Assembly: GCF_014196425.1 (NCBI RefSeq)
Contig: NZ_JACIDR010000002.1
Span: 124,001 to 188,000, forward strand
From: Hansschlegelia beijingensis
Lineage (GTDB): Bacteria; Pseudomonadota; Alphaproteobacteria; Rhizobiales; Methylopilaceae
DNA length: 64,000 nt
Direction of reading: 5' to 3'
The notes beneath the pieces were generated by a model, which did no database searches, had not been told where the DNA came from, and saw nothing but the letters and a program-made list of their open reading frames with translations. The position numbers and the translations under genes are program-made. Shown piece after piece: positions 34,066-42,398 of the stretch. Position 1 is the first letter of the stretch, and every line of letters starts with the position of its first letter.

Positions 34066-34323
34066 ATGCCTGACGTCAGAATCACCACGAGCGCCGAGGG
34101 GCATGGGTTCTCCCTTGTCCCCGGCCGCACGATCGACCTCGACGAGCTCATCCGGCTCGTCGGGGCCGGCGCCGTGAACCTGAGCGAGCCGGTGGAGACG
34201 CCGGAAGTCGCGGTCGTCGTCGAGACGCCGGAGACCGAAGAGGTCATCGAGACCCCCGAGGATCACGTCGCGCCGATCGACACGCCCGAGGCGGCCAAGC
34301 CCAAGAGGCGCACGAAGCGATGA
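34066..34323 (+). CDS. small phage protein with repeated ETPE tail
   Basis: An 85-residue protein. Residues 1-45 (MPDVRITTSAEGHGFSLVPG, IDLDELIRLVGAGAVNL) may fold; the rest repeats V/I-E/D-T-P-E four times in an acidic stretch and ends in a basic KPKRRTKR. Charged unfolded tails of this type occur in head-completion proteins. Function unknown. Overlaps the connector gene by four bases. Confidence 0.7.
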   Translation: MPDVRITTSAEGHGFSLVPGRTIDLDELIRLVGAGAVNLSEPVETPEVAVVVETPETEEVIETPEDHVAPIDTPEAAKPKRRTKR

Positions 34324-34907
34324 ACGAGTGGGGCCGTCTGAAGCTCGTGACGGCTCCCGCGGCCGATCCGGTCACGCTGGCCGAGGCGAAGAAGCACCTT
34401 CGCGTCATGCACGACGACGAGGACGCGCTGATCAGCATGCTGATCAAGGCGGCCGCCGCGCAGATCGAGGGCCCCTCCGGGATCGGCGTCGCGCTCGTCA
34501 CCCAGACGTGGCGGCTGTCGCTCGACGGCTTTCCCTGCGAGATCGAAATCCCGCTCACGCCAGTGTCCGCGGTCGACAGCGTCACCTTCAAGGACGCCGC
34601 CGGCGCAGATGTCGCTTTCACCGACTTCGCCGTCGACCTGGACGCCTCACCGACCCTCGTCGCGCCCGCCTACGGCGCGACCTGGCCTGTCCCGCGCTGC
34701 GAGCGCGGCAGCGTCAAGGTCGAGTTCACAGCAGGCTACGGCGCGCCCAGCGACGTCCCGGCAGACCTGCGCGCCGCTGTGCTGCTGATCGTCGGCCACC
34801 TCTACGAAAACCGCGAGGCGGTCGTCCTGTCCAATCAGCAGCCGTTCGAGATGCCGATGGCGGTCGACTCCATCCTCAATCGCTACCGCGTCGGGCGCTT
34901 CGGCTGA
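34320..34907 (+). CDS. head-tail connector protein
   Basis: A 195-residue connector of the phage gp6/phiE125-gp8 type: LVTAPAADPVTLAEAKKHLRV, DALISMLIKAAAAQIEG, and the helical C-terminal VPADLRAAVLLIVGHLYENREAVV. It forms a ring under the portal. Position between capsid and closure genes is canonical. Confidence 0.88.
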   Translation: MNEWGRLKLVTAPAADPVTLAEAKKHLRVMHDDEDALISMLIKAAAAQIEGPSGIGVALVTQTWRLSLDGFPCEIEIPLTPVSAVDSVTFKDAAGADVAFTDFAVDLDASPTLVAPAYGATWPVPRCERGSVKVEFTAGYGAPSDVPADLRAAVLLIVGHLYENREAVVLSNQQPFEMPMAVDSILNRYRVGRFG

Positions 34908-34931
34908 CCCGCAGACAGCACCAAGGAAGCC

Positions 34932-35366
34932 ATGCCCACCCGCGACATCCATAGCGACATCCACGTCGTCCCGCTGATCGTGCCCGTTGCGGCGCGCACC
35001 GACAACACCGCGATCGTCTCCGCGATCATCGACACGCTCGGCTACGGCGCGTGCGAACTCGTGCTCGTCACCGGCGCGAACACGGACGCGAACGCGACCT
35101 TCGCGACTCTGGTCGAGGACGGCGAGGCCTCCAACCTCTCCGACGCGGCAGCGGTCGCCGACCAGTACCTGATCGGCACCGAGGCGCTCGCGAGCTTCAC
35201 GTTCGCCGACGACAACGAGTGCCGCAAGATCGGCTACAAGGGCACGAAGCGCTACGTGCGCCTGACGGTCACGCCGTCCGGCAACGACTCCGGCAACATC
35301 TTCCTGTCGGGCGTCGCGATCCTCGGCCACCCGGCCACCACGCCGACCGCCAACCCGCCGCAGTAA
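34932..35366 (+). CDS. hypothetical phage structural protein
   Basis: A 144-residue protein: IHVVPLIVPVAARTDNTAIV, IIDTLGYGACELVLVTGANTDANATF, YVRLTVTPSGNDSGNIFLSGVAILG. This pattern occurs in Rhizobiales and Rhodobacterales phages between connector genes, perhaps as a head fibre or minor capsid protein. No biochemical role is known to me. Confidence 0.7.
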   Translation: MPTRDIHSDIHVVPLIVPVAARTDNTAIVSAIIDTLGYGACELVLVTGANTDANATFATLVEDGEASNLSDAAAVADQYLIGTEALASFTFADDNECRKIGYKGTKRYVRLTVTPSGNDSGNIFLSGVAILGHPATTPTANPPQ

Positions 35367-35368
35367 GC

Positions 35369-35587
35369 GTGCCCTGGCTGCGGTTTTCGCGCCAGTTCGA
35401 CTGGGACCCTCCCGAGTTGTCGGGGCGCGTCACGATTTCCTACTCCGCCGGTTCGACGGTCCTCGTGAGGCGCGCATGCGCCGCCGCGGCGATCGCGGCC
35501 GGCGCCGGCGCTGAAACGGAGCGGCCAGATGACGGCGGGACGCCTGCGCGACCTGGTCGCATTCGAGGCCGCCCAGGACGCCGATGA
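35369..35587 (+). CDS. small phage protein of the head-tail region
   Basis: A 72-residue protein from a GTG start two bases after the previous stop: PWLRFSRQFDWDPPELSGRV, TISYSAGSTVLVRRACAAAAIAAG. The W-L-R-F...F-D-W and R-R-A-C-A-A-A-I-A-A-G pattern is shared by tiny proteins at this place in many Rhizobiales phages. It overlaps the closure gene by 59 bases in another frame. Role unknown. Confidence 0.65.
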   Translation: MPWLRFSRQFDWDPPELSGRVTISYSAGSTVLVRRACAAAAIAAGAGAETERPDDGGTPARPGRIRGRPGRR

Positions 35588-35885
35588 CGGCGGGGGCTCG
35601 ACACGCGGCGGCTTCGCCGAGGTGTTCCGGGCGAACGCCGGAATCGTGTTCCTGCGCGGCTCAGAGCCGGTCGTGGGGCAGCGTCTGCAGGGCATCCAGC
35701 CGGTAGTGATCACAGTGCGCGACTGCATCGCGGTCACGTCCGTCGCCGACGACTGGCGCATTCGGGACGTCCGCTCCGGCGCGACCTTCAACATCCGCGC
35801 GATCACGCCGAACGACCGGCGGAGCTACGTGGACTTCCTCTGCGAGGCCGGCCGTCCCGATGGCGACGAAAGTAATCGGCCTTGA
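35529..35885 (+). CDS. head-tail adaptor (head closure) protein
   Basis: A 118-residue beta-barrel protein of the SPP1 gp16/HK97 closure family: MTAGRLRDLVAFEA, VFRANAGIVFLRGSEPVVGQRLQ, WRIRDVRSGATFNIRAITPNDRRSYVDFLCE. It plugs the connector after packaging. Overlaps the next gene by 26 bases. Confidence 0.85.
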   Translation: MTAGRLRDLVAFEAAQDADDGGGSTRGGFAEVFRANAGIVFLRGSEPVVGQRLQGIQPVVITVRDCIAVTSVADDWRIRDVRSGATFNIRAITPNDRRSYVDFLCEAGRPDGDESNRP

Positions 35886-36366
35886 GCGTCTGAGGCGAAA
35901 GCTCGGCCGGCTGCCCATCGAAGTCCGCACGCAGATGCGCAAGGACATCGCGAAGGGTGCCGACGAGATCGTGGCCATGCAGCGGGCGCTCGCGCCCGTG
36001 GAAGACGGCGACCTGAAGCGGTCGATCAGTTGGACCTTTGGCGAGGCTCCGCCGACCAGGGCGACCGGAGCGCCGCGTATCAAGCGCTCGACCTTCGTGC
36101 CTGGCGATAACGATATCAGGGCGACTATCTACGCCGGCGACGACGTGGCCTTCTACGCTAGATGGGTCGAGTTCGGCACCGCGCCGCACTCGCTCGCCAA
36201 GGGCGCCGATCGGACGCGGAACAAGCTGCAGGACGTCGGCGGCTGGCACCCCGGCGCCAGGCCGCGCCCCTTCTTCTTCACACCCTACCGCACGCTCAAG
36301 AAGCGCGTCGTCTCGCGCATCTCGCGCGGCATTCGTAAGGCCGCGCGCAAGGTGGCGAGATCATGA
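35860..36366 (+). CDS. HK97 gp10-like tail completion protein
   Basis: A 168-residue protein: LERLRRKLGRLPIEVRTQMR, QRALAPVEDGDLKRSI, the typical ARWVEFGTAPHSLAK and a basic C-terminus (IRKAARKVARS). This is the HK97-gp10-like family at the head-tail joint. Four-base overlap with the following gene. Confidence 0.85.
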   Translation: MATKVIGLERLRRKLGRLPIEVRTQMRKDIAKGADEIVAMQRALAPVEDGDLKRSISWTFGEAPPTRATGAPRIKRSTFVPGDNDIRATIYAGDDVAFYARWVEFGTAPHSLAKGADRTRNKLQDVGGWHPGARPRPFFFTPYRTLKKRVVSRISRGIRKAARKVARS

Positions 36367-36770
36367 GCCCAGACTGGGAGCTTCAGAAGGCGATCGTCGC
36401 CAAGCTGAAGACGAGCGCCGGCCTGAAGGACCTGATAGGCGACCCGCCGCAGATCGCGCAGCAGGCGTCCGCCAGCACCGCGCGCCCCTACATCCACATC
36501 GGCGAGAGCCAGAGCGTCGGCGTCTTCGCCGACTGCGTCCGCGCCGAAGAGATCTACGTCGACCTGCATATCTGGTCGGACACTGAGAGCTTCGCCGAGG
36601 TCAAGCAGATCATCGGCGTGATTGTCGACGTCCTTCACGACGCCGACCTTGAAATCGCCGGCGGTCACATCGCCGCCCTGCGCTTCCGCAACGCGCGGAC
36701 GCTCCGCGACCCGAACAGCATCAGCCGGCACGGCGTCGCCACCTTCCGCGCGATCGCGCAACGCACCTGA
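36363..36770 (+). CDS. DUF3168 tail terminator protein
   Basis: A 135-residue protein of the DUF3168 family: WELQKAIVAKLKTSAGLKDLIGD, YIHIGESQSVGVFADCVRAEEIYVDLHIWS, VATFRAIAQ. Family members cap the tail tube end at the head joint. Confidence 0.87.
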   Translation: MSPDWELQKAIVAKLKTSAGLKDLIGDPPQIAQQASASTARPYIHIGESQSVGVFADCVRAEEIYVDLHIWSDTESFAEVKQIIGVIVDVLHDADLEIAGGHIAALRFRNARTLRDPNSISRHGVATFRAIAQRT

Positions 36771-36819
36771 TCACCACAATCGCGCCGCCCGCGGCGCTCC
36801 ATTACGACGGAGGGCCTTG

Positions 36820-37269
36820 ATGGCCGACGACAAGATCCGCCGGGGCACGCTGCTGACCATCAAGGTCGGCGACGGCGCTTCGCCCGAAGTGTTCACGAAG
36901 ATCTGCGGTCTTCAGACCAAGTCCTTCAACCAGTCGGCGAACATGTCGGAGCACGTTCCGACCAACTGCGCCAACCCGGACGCCGTGAAGGCCGTTCGGC
37001 GCATCAAGCAGAGCAAGGGCGCGGAGCTGACCGGCAGCGGCTACTTCCTCTCCGAGAATCGCGCAACGCTCCAGGTGCTCTTCGACTCGCCGGACGCGAG
37101 CAACGTCCGCATCGCGGTCGAAGTCCCGCTCGCCGACGGCGGCGGCTGGTACGAAGGTCTGTTTCACCTCTCGACCTTCAGCGTCACCGGCGGCGACGAG
37201 ACGATGCTCGAGGCCGAGATGACCTGGCAGTCCGACGGCGACTACGCCTGGACCGACGCGACGGCCTGA
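36820..37269 (+). CDS. major tail tube protein
   Basis: A 149-residue protein: RRGTLLTIKVGDGASPEVFTKIC, FNQSANMSEHVPTNC, LTGSGYFLSENRATLQVLFDSP and GGWYEGLFHLSTFSVTGGD. The pattern fits the GTA/HK97-like tail tube. AGGGCC with CGGAGG lies just before the ATG at 36820. Tail chaperone genes follow at once, as expected. Confidence 0.88.
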   Translation: MADDKIRRGTLLTIKVGDGASPEVFTKICGLQTKSFNQSANMSEHVPTNCANPDAVKAVRRIKQSKGAELTGSGYFLSENRATLQVLFDSPDASNVRIAVEVPLADGGGWYEGLFHLSTFSVTGGDETMLEAEMTWQSDGDYAWTDATA

Positions 37270-37271
37270 TC

Positions 37272-37673
37272 ATGGCGCGCGGCGAGACGACATTCGACTG
37301 GGCGGACGGCGAATACACGTTCGCCCTTCCGCTCGGCCAGGTCGAGGAGCTTCAGGAGAAGGTCGGCTGCGGCCCGTACTCGCTTCTCCGCCGGCTCCAG
37401 GACGGCACGTGGCAGCAGAGCGACATCCGCGAGACGCTCCGCCTCGGACTGATCGGCGGCGGTCAGGTCAAGCCGGTTGAGGCCATGCGCCTGGTCCGCG
37501 CCTACGTGGACGAGCGGCCGCTCCTAGAGAACGTGCCGGCGGCGACCGCGGTCATCCTGGCCGCCCTGGTGACGCCCGAAAACGAGCCCCAGCCGGGGGG
37601 AGGCGAGGCGGAGGAGGCGACGACCGAATCTCCTTCGCCGACATCCGAGGCCTCGCCGCCGCCATCGGTCTAG
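37272..37673 (+). CDS. GTA gp10-like tail assembly chaperone
   Basis: A 133-residue protein of the GTA-gp10 group: TTFDWADGEYTFALPLGQVEELQEKVGCGPYSLLRRL, LRLGLIGGGQVKPVEAMRLVRAYVDERPL. The last 30 residues are low-complexity (PGGGEAEEATTESPSP). It coats the tape measure with its extended partner. A slippery heptamer at 37595-37601 would fuse part of the chains to the next reading frame. Confidence 0.88.
   Translation: MARGETTFDWADGEYTFALPLGQVEELQEKVGCGPYSLLRRLQDGTWQQSDIRETLRLGLIGGGQVKPVEAMRLVRAYVDERPLLENVPAATAVILAALVTPENEPQPGGGEAEEATTESPSPTSEASPPPSV
37595..37601 (+). promoter_or_regulatory. candidate -1 ribosomal frameshift site GGGGGGA
   Basis: In the zero frame this reads G-GGG-GGA, the X-XXY-YYZ arrangement that allows both tRNAs to slip back one base. 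An inverted repeat (GGCGAGGC 37602-37609 with GCCTCGCC 37650-37657) follows and could stall the ribosome, although it begins closer than usual. The frame reached encodes the second tail chaperone domain. Confidence 0.7.
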
Positions 37674-37807
37674 CGCCCAGCGAAATGCTGCGGATGACGA
37701 TCTGGGAGTTCTCCGCGGCCGTCGATGGCTGGAAGAAGTCCCAAGGCATCGAAGACGATCTGCCGCCGCCGGACCGGGCCAAGATGCTCGAAATGCTGCG
37801 CGACTGA
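37601..37807 (+). CDS. second tail assembly chaperone domain, made by -1 frameshift
   Basis: In the -1 frame the codons after the slippery site read RRGGGGDDRISFADIRGL, then AAIGLAPSEMLRMTIWEFSAAVDGWKKS and end DRAKMLEMLRD. The G-L-x-P-x-x-x-L-x-M-T-x-x-E pattern fits the Phage_TAC_6 (GTA g10.1) chaperone. No ATG, GTG or TTG occurs in this frame between about 37553 and 37684, so independent initiation of the full domain is unlikely. The fusion would be about 178 residues. A short product from ATG 37685 cannot be excluded. Confidence 0.75.
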   Translation, partial: RRGGGGDDRISFADIRGLAAAIGLAPSEMLRMTIWEFSAAVDGWKKSQGIEDDLPPPDRAKMLEMLRD

Positions 37808-37827
37808 TCCTCAACACCACGCATTCC

Positions 37828-37860
37828 AACGGCCGTTGCATTCGCAGCGGCCGTTTTCTT
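37828..37860 (+). terminator. stem-loop with T-rich tail before the tape measure gene
   Basis: AACGGCCG (37828-37835) pairs with CGGCCGTT (37848-37855), followed by TTTTCTTTT-type sequence. It stands directly before the ribosome-binding site of the tape measure gene. Confidence 0.7.
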
Positions 37861-37875
37861 TTGAGGTGAGCTGCT

Positions 37876-40800
37876 TTGGCTGACGATCTTGAACGTCTCG
37901 TCGTCCAGCTCGAGGCGTCGCTCACCAAGTACGAGAAGGAGCTGCGGCGCGCCGGCGGCGTCGCCGACAGCACGGCGAAGCGCGTCGAGGCGCGCTTCTC
38001 GCAGATGAACAAGCGGCTGGACGGCCTGTCGGCCGGCCTCGGCCGCAACCTGACGGCGTCGCTCGGCGCCATCGGCAGCGCGCTCGCCATCAAGGAGGTG
38101 GCGAACTACGCCGACGCCTGGACGCGTGCGAAGAACAGCCTCGCGGTCGCGGGCGTCACCGGCGCCAAGCAGGAGCAGGTCCTCGAGGCGCTGTTCGCCA
38201 GCGCGCAGAAGAACGCGGCGCCGATCGGCGCTCTGACGTCGCTCTACGGTGCGGCCGCGCAGGCGCAGAAGGAACTCGGCGCGAGTTCCGAGCAGCTCAT
38301 CACCTTCACGGACGGCGTCGCCGTCGCGCTGAAGGTCGCCGGCAAAAGCTCGACCGAGGCGCGCGGTGCGCTCGTCCAGCTATCGCAGCTTCTCGGCTCA
38401 TCGCGCGTCATGGCGGAGGAGTTCAACAGCGTCAACGAGGGCGCGCGCCCGATCCTGATGGCGGTCGCCGCCGGGCTGGATGCCGCCGGCGGGTCGGTCT
38501 CCAAGCTCAAGCGCCTCGTCACAGAGGGCGCGGTCTCCAACCGGCAGTTCTTCGAGGCGTTCCTGAAGGGGATGCCCGTCATTCAGGCGATGGCGAAGAA
38601 CGCCACGCAGACGCTGGCGCAGGGCTACACGAAGGTCGAGAACGCCCTCACCAAATACATCGGAGAGCAGGACCAGTCGCTTGGCGCGACGGTCGTGCTC
38701 TCTAAGGCGCTCAACGCGCTCGCCGACAATTTCGACGAGGTCGCCGACGCCACGCTGAAGGTCGCGGCGATCATCGCCGCCGCGCTCGTCGGCCGTTCGA
38801 TCGGCGGCATGGTGGCGAGCCTCGGCATCGCGATTCCGGCCGTGATCCGCTTCGTCGCCGCGCTGCGCTCCTTTGCGACCGCGCGTGTGGCGCTCACCGG
38901 GCTGTCGGCTGCCGCAGGACCCGTCGGGGCCGTTCTTGGCGTCGCGGCGGCGGCTGGGCTGTATCTCTACGAGCAGAGCCAGAAGGCGGCCGAGGGCGCG
39001 CTCCGCGCGAGCGAAGCCATCGCGGCGATGGGTGATAAGGCCAAGGGCTCGGCGAAGGACATCCGCGACCTGGTCGACGAGATGGCCGCGCTAAGCCGCA
39101 CGAAGCTTACGGCCGAGATAAAGGACACATCGAACCTCATCGCCCAGCAGGCCGACGCGGTGCGCGCGGCCAACCCGTTCGCGCCGATCGGTGGCCGCGT
39201 CGGGCGCGGCCGCGGACAGGTCGCCCCGTCCGGCGCCGACCTCGAGTTCAACCGCGCCACCGAGAAGTTCCTCAACGGCGGGTCGCTCGCCGACTACCAG
39301 AAGGCGCTCGACGACCTCGCCAAGCGGTATCCGCAGCAGGTGCAGAAGCTCGCCGAGGCGCAGAAGGCCGCGGAGCTCTACACCAGGGCGATCCAGCGCC
39401 GCGCCATGCAGGACAAGGCGCTGGCGCAGCAGGAGTCGAAGGACACCTACACCGGCATCAAGCGCGTCCAGGGCGAGTCCAGCAAGGGCGAGCAGGAGCG
39501 GGCCGAGAAGCGCGGCGACGAGACGCGGGACTTCTTCCGCGAGCGCGACGTCGAGCAGAACAAGACCGATCGCGAGAAGGACATCGACAAGCGCGTCGAC
39601 GAGATCGTCGCGGCGATGGAGAAGGCCGGCAAGGCCATCGACAAGGCCGCGGTGCGGCTGCGCGCCGAGACCGAGATCGACAAGGAGTTCGCGCAGAAGC
39701 AGACCGCCGAGTTCAGCGGAGACGCGGTCAAGTCTTACGTCGACCGTGTCGTGAAGGCGGAGAGCGGCGGCAAGGCCAACGCCAAGAACCCCTATTCGTC
39801 CGCGACCGGTGTCGGCCAGTTCATCGAGGAGACATGGCTCCGCCTGTTCCGAAAATACTATCCGGAGCAGGCAGGCTCTATGGGCCGAGACGCGATTCTT
39901 GCGATGCGCAAGAACGCCGACGTCTCCCGGAACATGATCGAGGCCTACGCAAAGGAGAGCGCCGAGGCGCTTCGCAACGCGGGGCTCGCGGTCACGGAGG
40001 CGAACCTCCACCTGGCGCACTTCCTGGGGGTCGGCGGCGGCAAGAAGCCGGGCGCGATTGAGGCGCTGAAGGCCGACCCGAACGCGAGCGCGTCCGCGGT
40101 CCTCGGCGCCGACGTCGTCTCCGCCAACAAGGGCGTCTTCAAGAACGACAGGGTCAGCGACGCGCTCGACTACGCGGACCGCCGCGCGAACGCCACGCGG
40201 TACGCCGCGGGCGACCTCACGCCCCAGGAGAAGACGGACAAGGAGTTCGCCGACACGCTGCGCGACAGCGACCAGCGCACCGCCGCGATCAATCGCGAGG
40301 CGGAGGCGATCGGCAAGCTGACCTACGCCCGCGAGTACGCCGCCGAGAAGGCCCGCCTGCTCGAGGAGATCGAGAAGGACGGCGCGAAGGCGACGCCCGA
40401 GCAGATCCAGTCGATCGAGGCGAAGGCTGATGCCTACGCCAAGGCGCAGACCAACGTCGAGACGCTCAAGACCTCCTACGAGAGCCTGCGCGACGCGGAG
40501 AGCTTCTTCGCGGAGGGCGTGACGTCGGCCTTCACCGACATCATCACGGGCGCCTCGTCGGCCAAGGACGCGATCCGCAAGCTGGCGTCGTCGTTCCTCG
40601 AGAGCGGCCTGCAGGCCCTTCTCATGGGCAAGGGCCCGCTCGCCGGCCTGTTCGGCACGGCGTCCGCCGACGGCGGCACGGGCGGCCTGTTCGGGGCGCT
40701 GTTCGGCGGTCTGTTCGCCGAGGGCGGCGTGATGACGCCGAGCGGGCCGCGGAAGCTGTCCAAGTTCGCGCGCGGCGGGAAGTCCCAGACGGCGGCGATC

Positions 40801-41085
40801 TTCGGCGAGGCCGGGCCGGAGGCGGCGGTGCCGCTGCCCGACGGCCGGCGCATCCCGGTCAACCTGCGCGTGCCCAACATCGGCAAGCCCTCCGGCGCGC
40901 GGCGCCCGCCCTCCAGCGGGTCGCTGACGGTCAAGACGTCGATCGACCTGACCGGCGCGAACGGCGACGAGACGATCCGGCGCATCTCGAAAGAGGCGGC
41001 GGAGGCTGGCGTGGCCAAGGGCCTCACCGCCTACGACCGGAAGTTCAACAACCGGATCGACTACGCCGACAAGCACGAGAGGTGA
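37876..41085 (+). CDS. tail tape measure protein with transglycosylase-like domain
   Basis: A 1069-residue protein. The N-terminal 250 residues are the TMP-like part (LERLVVQLEASLTKYEKEL, NYADAWTRAKNSLAVAGVTG, RVMAEEFNSVNEGARPILMAVAAGL). Hydrophobic helices lie at about 290-370. Residues 620-760 include a lysozyme-like fold (VVKAESGGKANAKNPYSS, ATGVGQFIEETW). A coiled-coil stretch and a glycine-rich end (LFGALFGGLFAEGGVM) complete it. TTG start at 37876 follows GAGGTGAG. It sets tail length and probably opens peptidoglycan during DNA entry. Confidence 0.92.
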   Translation: MADDLERLVVQLEASLTKYEKELRRAGGVADSTAKRVEARFSQMNKRLDGLSAGLGRNLTASLGAIGSALAIKEVANYADAWTRAKNSLAVAGVTGAKQEQVLEALFASAQKNAAPIGALTSLYGAAAQAQKELGASSEQLITFTDGVAVALKVAGKSSTEARGALVQLSQLLGSSRVMAEEFNSVNEGARPILMAVAAGLDAAGGSVSKLKRLVTEGAVSNRQFFEAFLKGMPVIQAMAKNATQTLAQGYTKVENALTKYIGEQDQSLGATVVLSKALNALADNFDEVADATLKVAAIIAAALVGRSIGGMVASLGIAIPAVIRFVAALRSFATARVALTGLSAAAGPVGAVLGVAAAAGLYLYEQSQKAAEGALRASEAIAAMGDKAKGSAKDIRDLVDEMAALSRTKLTAEIKDTSNLIAQQADAVRAANPFAPIGGRVGRGRGQVAPSGADLEFNRATEKFLNGGSLADYQKALDDLAKRYPQQVQKLAEAQKAAELYTRAIQRRAMQDKALAQQESKDTYTGIKRVQGESSKGEQERAEKRGDETRDFFRERDVEQNKTDREKDIDKRVDEIVAAMEKAGKAIDKAAVRLRAETEIDKEFAQKQTAEFSGDAVKSYVDRVVKAESGGKANAKNPYSSATGVGQFIEETWLRLFRKYYPEQAGSMGRDAILAMRKNADVSRNMIEAYAKESAEALRNAGLAVTEANLHLAHFLGVGGGKKPGAIEALKADPNASASAVLGADVVSANKGVFKNDRVSDALDYADRRANATRYAAGDLTPQEKTDKEFADTLRDSDQRTAAINREAEAIGKLTYAREYAAEKARLLEEIEKDGAKATPEQIQSIEAKADAYAKAQTNVETLKTSYESLRDAESFFAEGVTSAFTDIITGASSAKDAIRKLASSFLESGLQALLMGKGPLAGLFGTASADGGTGGLFGALFGGLFAEGGVMTPSGPRKLSKFARGGKSQTAAIFGEAGPEAAVPLPDGRRIPVNLRVPNIGKPSGARRPPSSGSLTVKTSIDLTGANGDETIRRISKEAAEAGVAKGLTAYDRKFNNRIDYADKHER

Positions 41086-41088
41086 GGC

Positions 41089-41793
41089 ATGGCCATTCTC
41101 AAGAATTGGCCGTGCCTCATCATGGGGTCCGAGTCCGACGACTGGCGCCTGGTGGGCGTCACCGAGGGCGACCGGACGGTGGCGGGCTTCCCGCTCTTCC
41201 GGCGCCTCGATGGCGGCGGTCTCTGGACCCTGACCCTTTCCGACATCCTGATCTCGACGCCTGACGAGATCCGCACCTGGGACGCGATCACCGGCCAGAT
41301 GGACGAGGGGGTGACCCCCTTCGCCGTGCCGTACCTCATCTCGGCCACGCAGCCCTTCGTGGACAGCGCCCGGAGCGCTCCGGTTCCCCACAGCGACGGC
41401 GCCACGCACAGCGACGGCTCGCCGTTCGGCACACGGCTGATCGACTGCGCCATCGAGCAGGGCGCGGACCTCCGGGCGACGCGGGTGAAGATCAGGCGCA
41501 AGCGCGCCGCGCGGTTTCGCGGCGGCGAGCGCTTCTCCGTCACGCACGCGGACTGGGGCCCGCGGCTGCACAAGGTCATAGGCGTGGTGGACGGCCAGGA
41601 CTCGGCCGTCACCACCGTCGACATCCGGCCGCCGCTCCGGTTCCCCGTGAGCGCCGGGACGGACATCGAGATGGACCGGCCGCTCTGCACGATGACGATC
41701 TCCGATCCTTCGGGCGCGGGCGGTCCGCTGCAACAGCGGCGCTTCGGCACCCGCACGATCTCCTTCGTCGAATTCGGCAGGCTTCCAGAATGA
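41089..41793 (+). CDS. distal tail protein
   Basis: A 234-residue protein, ILKNWPCLIMGSESDDWRLVG, RTVAGFPLFRRLDGGGLWTLTL, ending RRFGTRTISFVEFGRLPE. Its place, right after the tape measure, is that of the distal-tail (Dit) or GTA gp12-like protein. The beta-rich sequence agrees, but I recognise no named family. Overlaps the next gene by four bases. Confidence 0.75.
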   Translation: MAILKNWPCLIMGSESDDWRLVGVTEGDRTVAGFPLFRRLDGGGLWTLTLSDILISTPDEIRTWDAITGQMDEGVTPFAVPYLISATQPFVDSARSAPVPHSDGATHSDGSPFGTRLIDCAIEQGADLRATRVKIRRKRAARFRGGERFSVTHADWGPRLHKVIGVVDGQDSAVTTVDIRPPLRFPVSAGTDIEMDRPLCTMTISDPSGAGGPLQQRRFGTRTISFVEFGRLPE

Positions 41794-42398
41794 CGCCGTG
41801 GTCCGCTGAGGAGGAGGCGGCCTTCGCCTCCGGGTCGATCGGCTACGGCATCTTCTTCCACCTTCGCACGGACCCGCCGGTGCGGCTCTGGGCCGGCATC
41901 GGCGACTGCGAGGGCGAGATCAACGCCATCGACCAGACGTCCGAGATCTACCGCGGCGCGGGCACGCTGACGGACATCCCGGCCGTCCAGAGCATGATCA
42001 ACGGCAAGTCCGAGCGCATCGCCTTCCGGCTTTCCGGCGTCGACGATCGCGTCCTGGAGCTGGCGCGCGGGGAGCGCGCGGCGATCAAGGGCAAGACCGT
42101 TCACCTCGGCTTCGGCGTCTTCCGCCGCGACTGGAGCTCGCTGCTCGGCCCGGTCCGATGGGTGTGGCGCGGTCGCGCCGACTACATGGAAGAGGTCATC
42201 GGTGAGGCTGACGACATCTCGGCGCCGCTGCGCCGTTCAGTGCAGCTTTCGGTCGGCTCTATGCTGACATCGCGAAAGCGCCCTCAGTTCTCCTTCTATA
42301 CAGACAAAGACCAGCAGTCGCGGTCTCCGGGAGATCGCTTTTGCGAGCGAACGCCCAACTACGTCCAAGAATACGCCAAGATCTTCGGCCCGACGTAG
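41790..42398 (+). CDS. tail tip-associated protein
   Basis: A 202-residue protein, SGSIGYGIFFHLRTDPPVRLWAG, IGDCEGEINAIDQTSEIYRGAG, ending RTPNYVQEYAKIFGPT. In position and style it corresponds to the tail hub/baseplate protein between Dit and the peptidase in GTA-like tails (DUF2163-like place). Its 3' end overlaps the next gene by 58 bases. Confidence 0.72.
   Translation: MTPWSAEEEAAFASGSIGYGIFFHLRTDPPVRLWAGIGDCEGEINAIDQTSEIYRGAGTLTDIPAVQSMINGKSERIAFRLSGVDDRVLELARGERAAIKGKTVHLGFGVFRRDWSSLLGPVRWVWRGRADYMEEVIGEADDISAPLRRSVQLSVGSMLTSRKRPQFSFYTDKDQQSRSPGDRFCERTPNYVQEYAKIFGPT

Noticed and set aside
39091-41733. 880-codon open frame on the minus strand opposite the tape measure gene
   Set aside because: High-G+C codon bias keeps the antisense frame open. 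The plus strand encodes a clear tape measure protein; the antisense text is arginine-, leucine- and valine-rich without domains.
34932-42398. the whole cluster as a gene transfer agent
   Set aside because: GTA-like chaperone, tube and tail genes are present, but integrase, excisionase, endolysin, tail fibres, cargo and tRNAs make a temperate phage the better reading.
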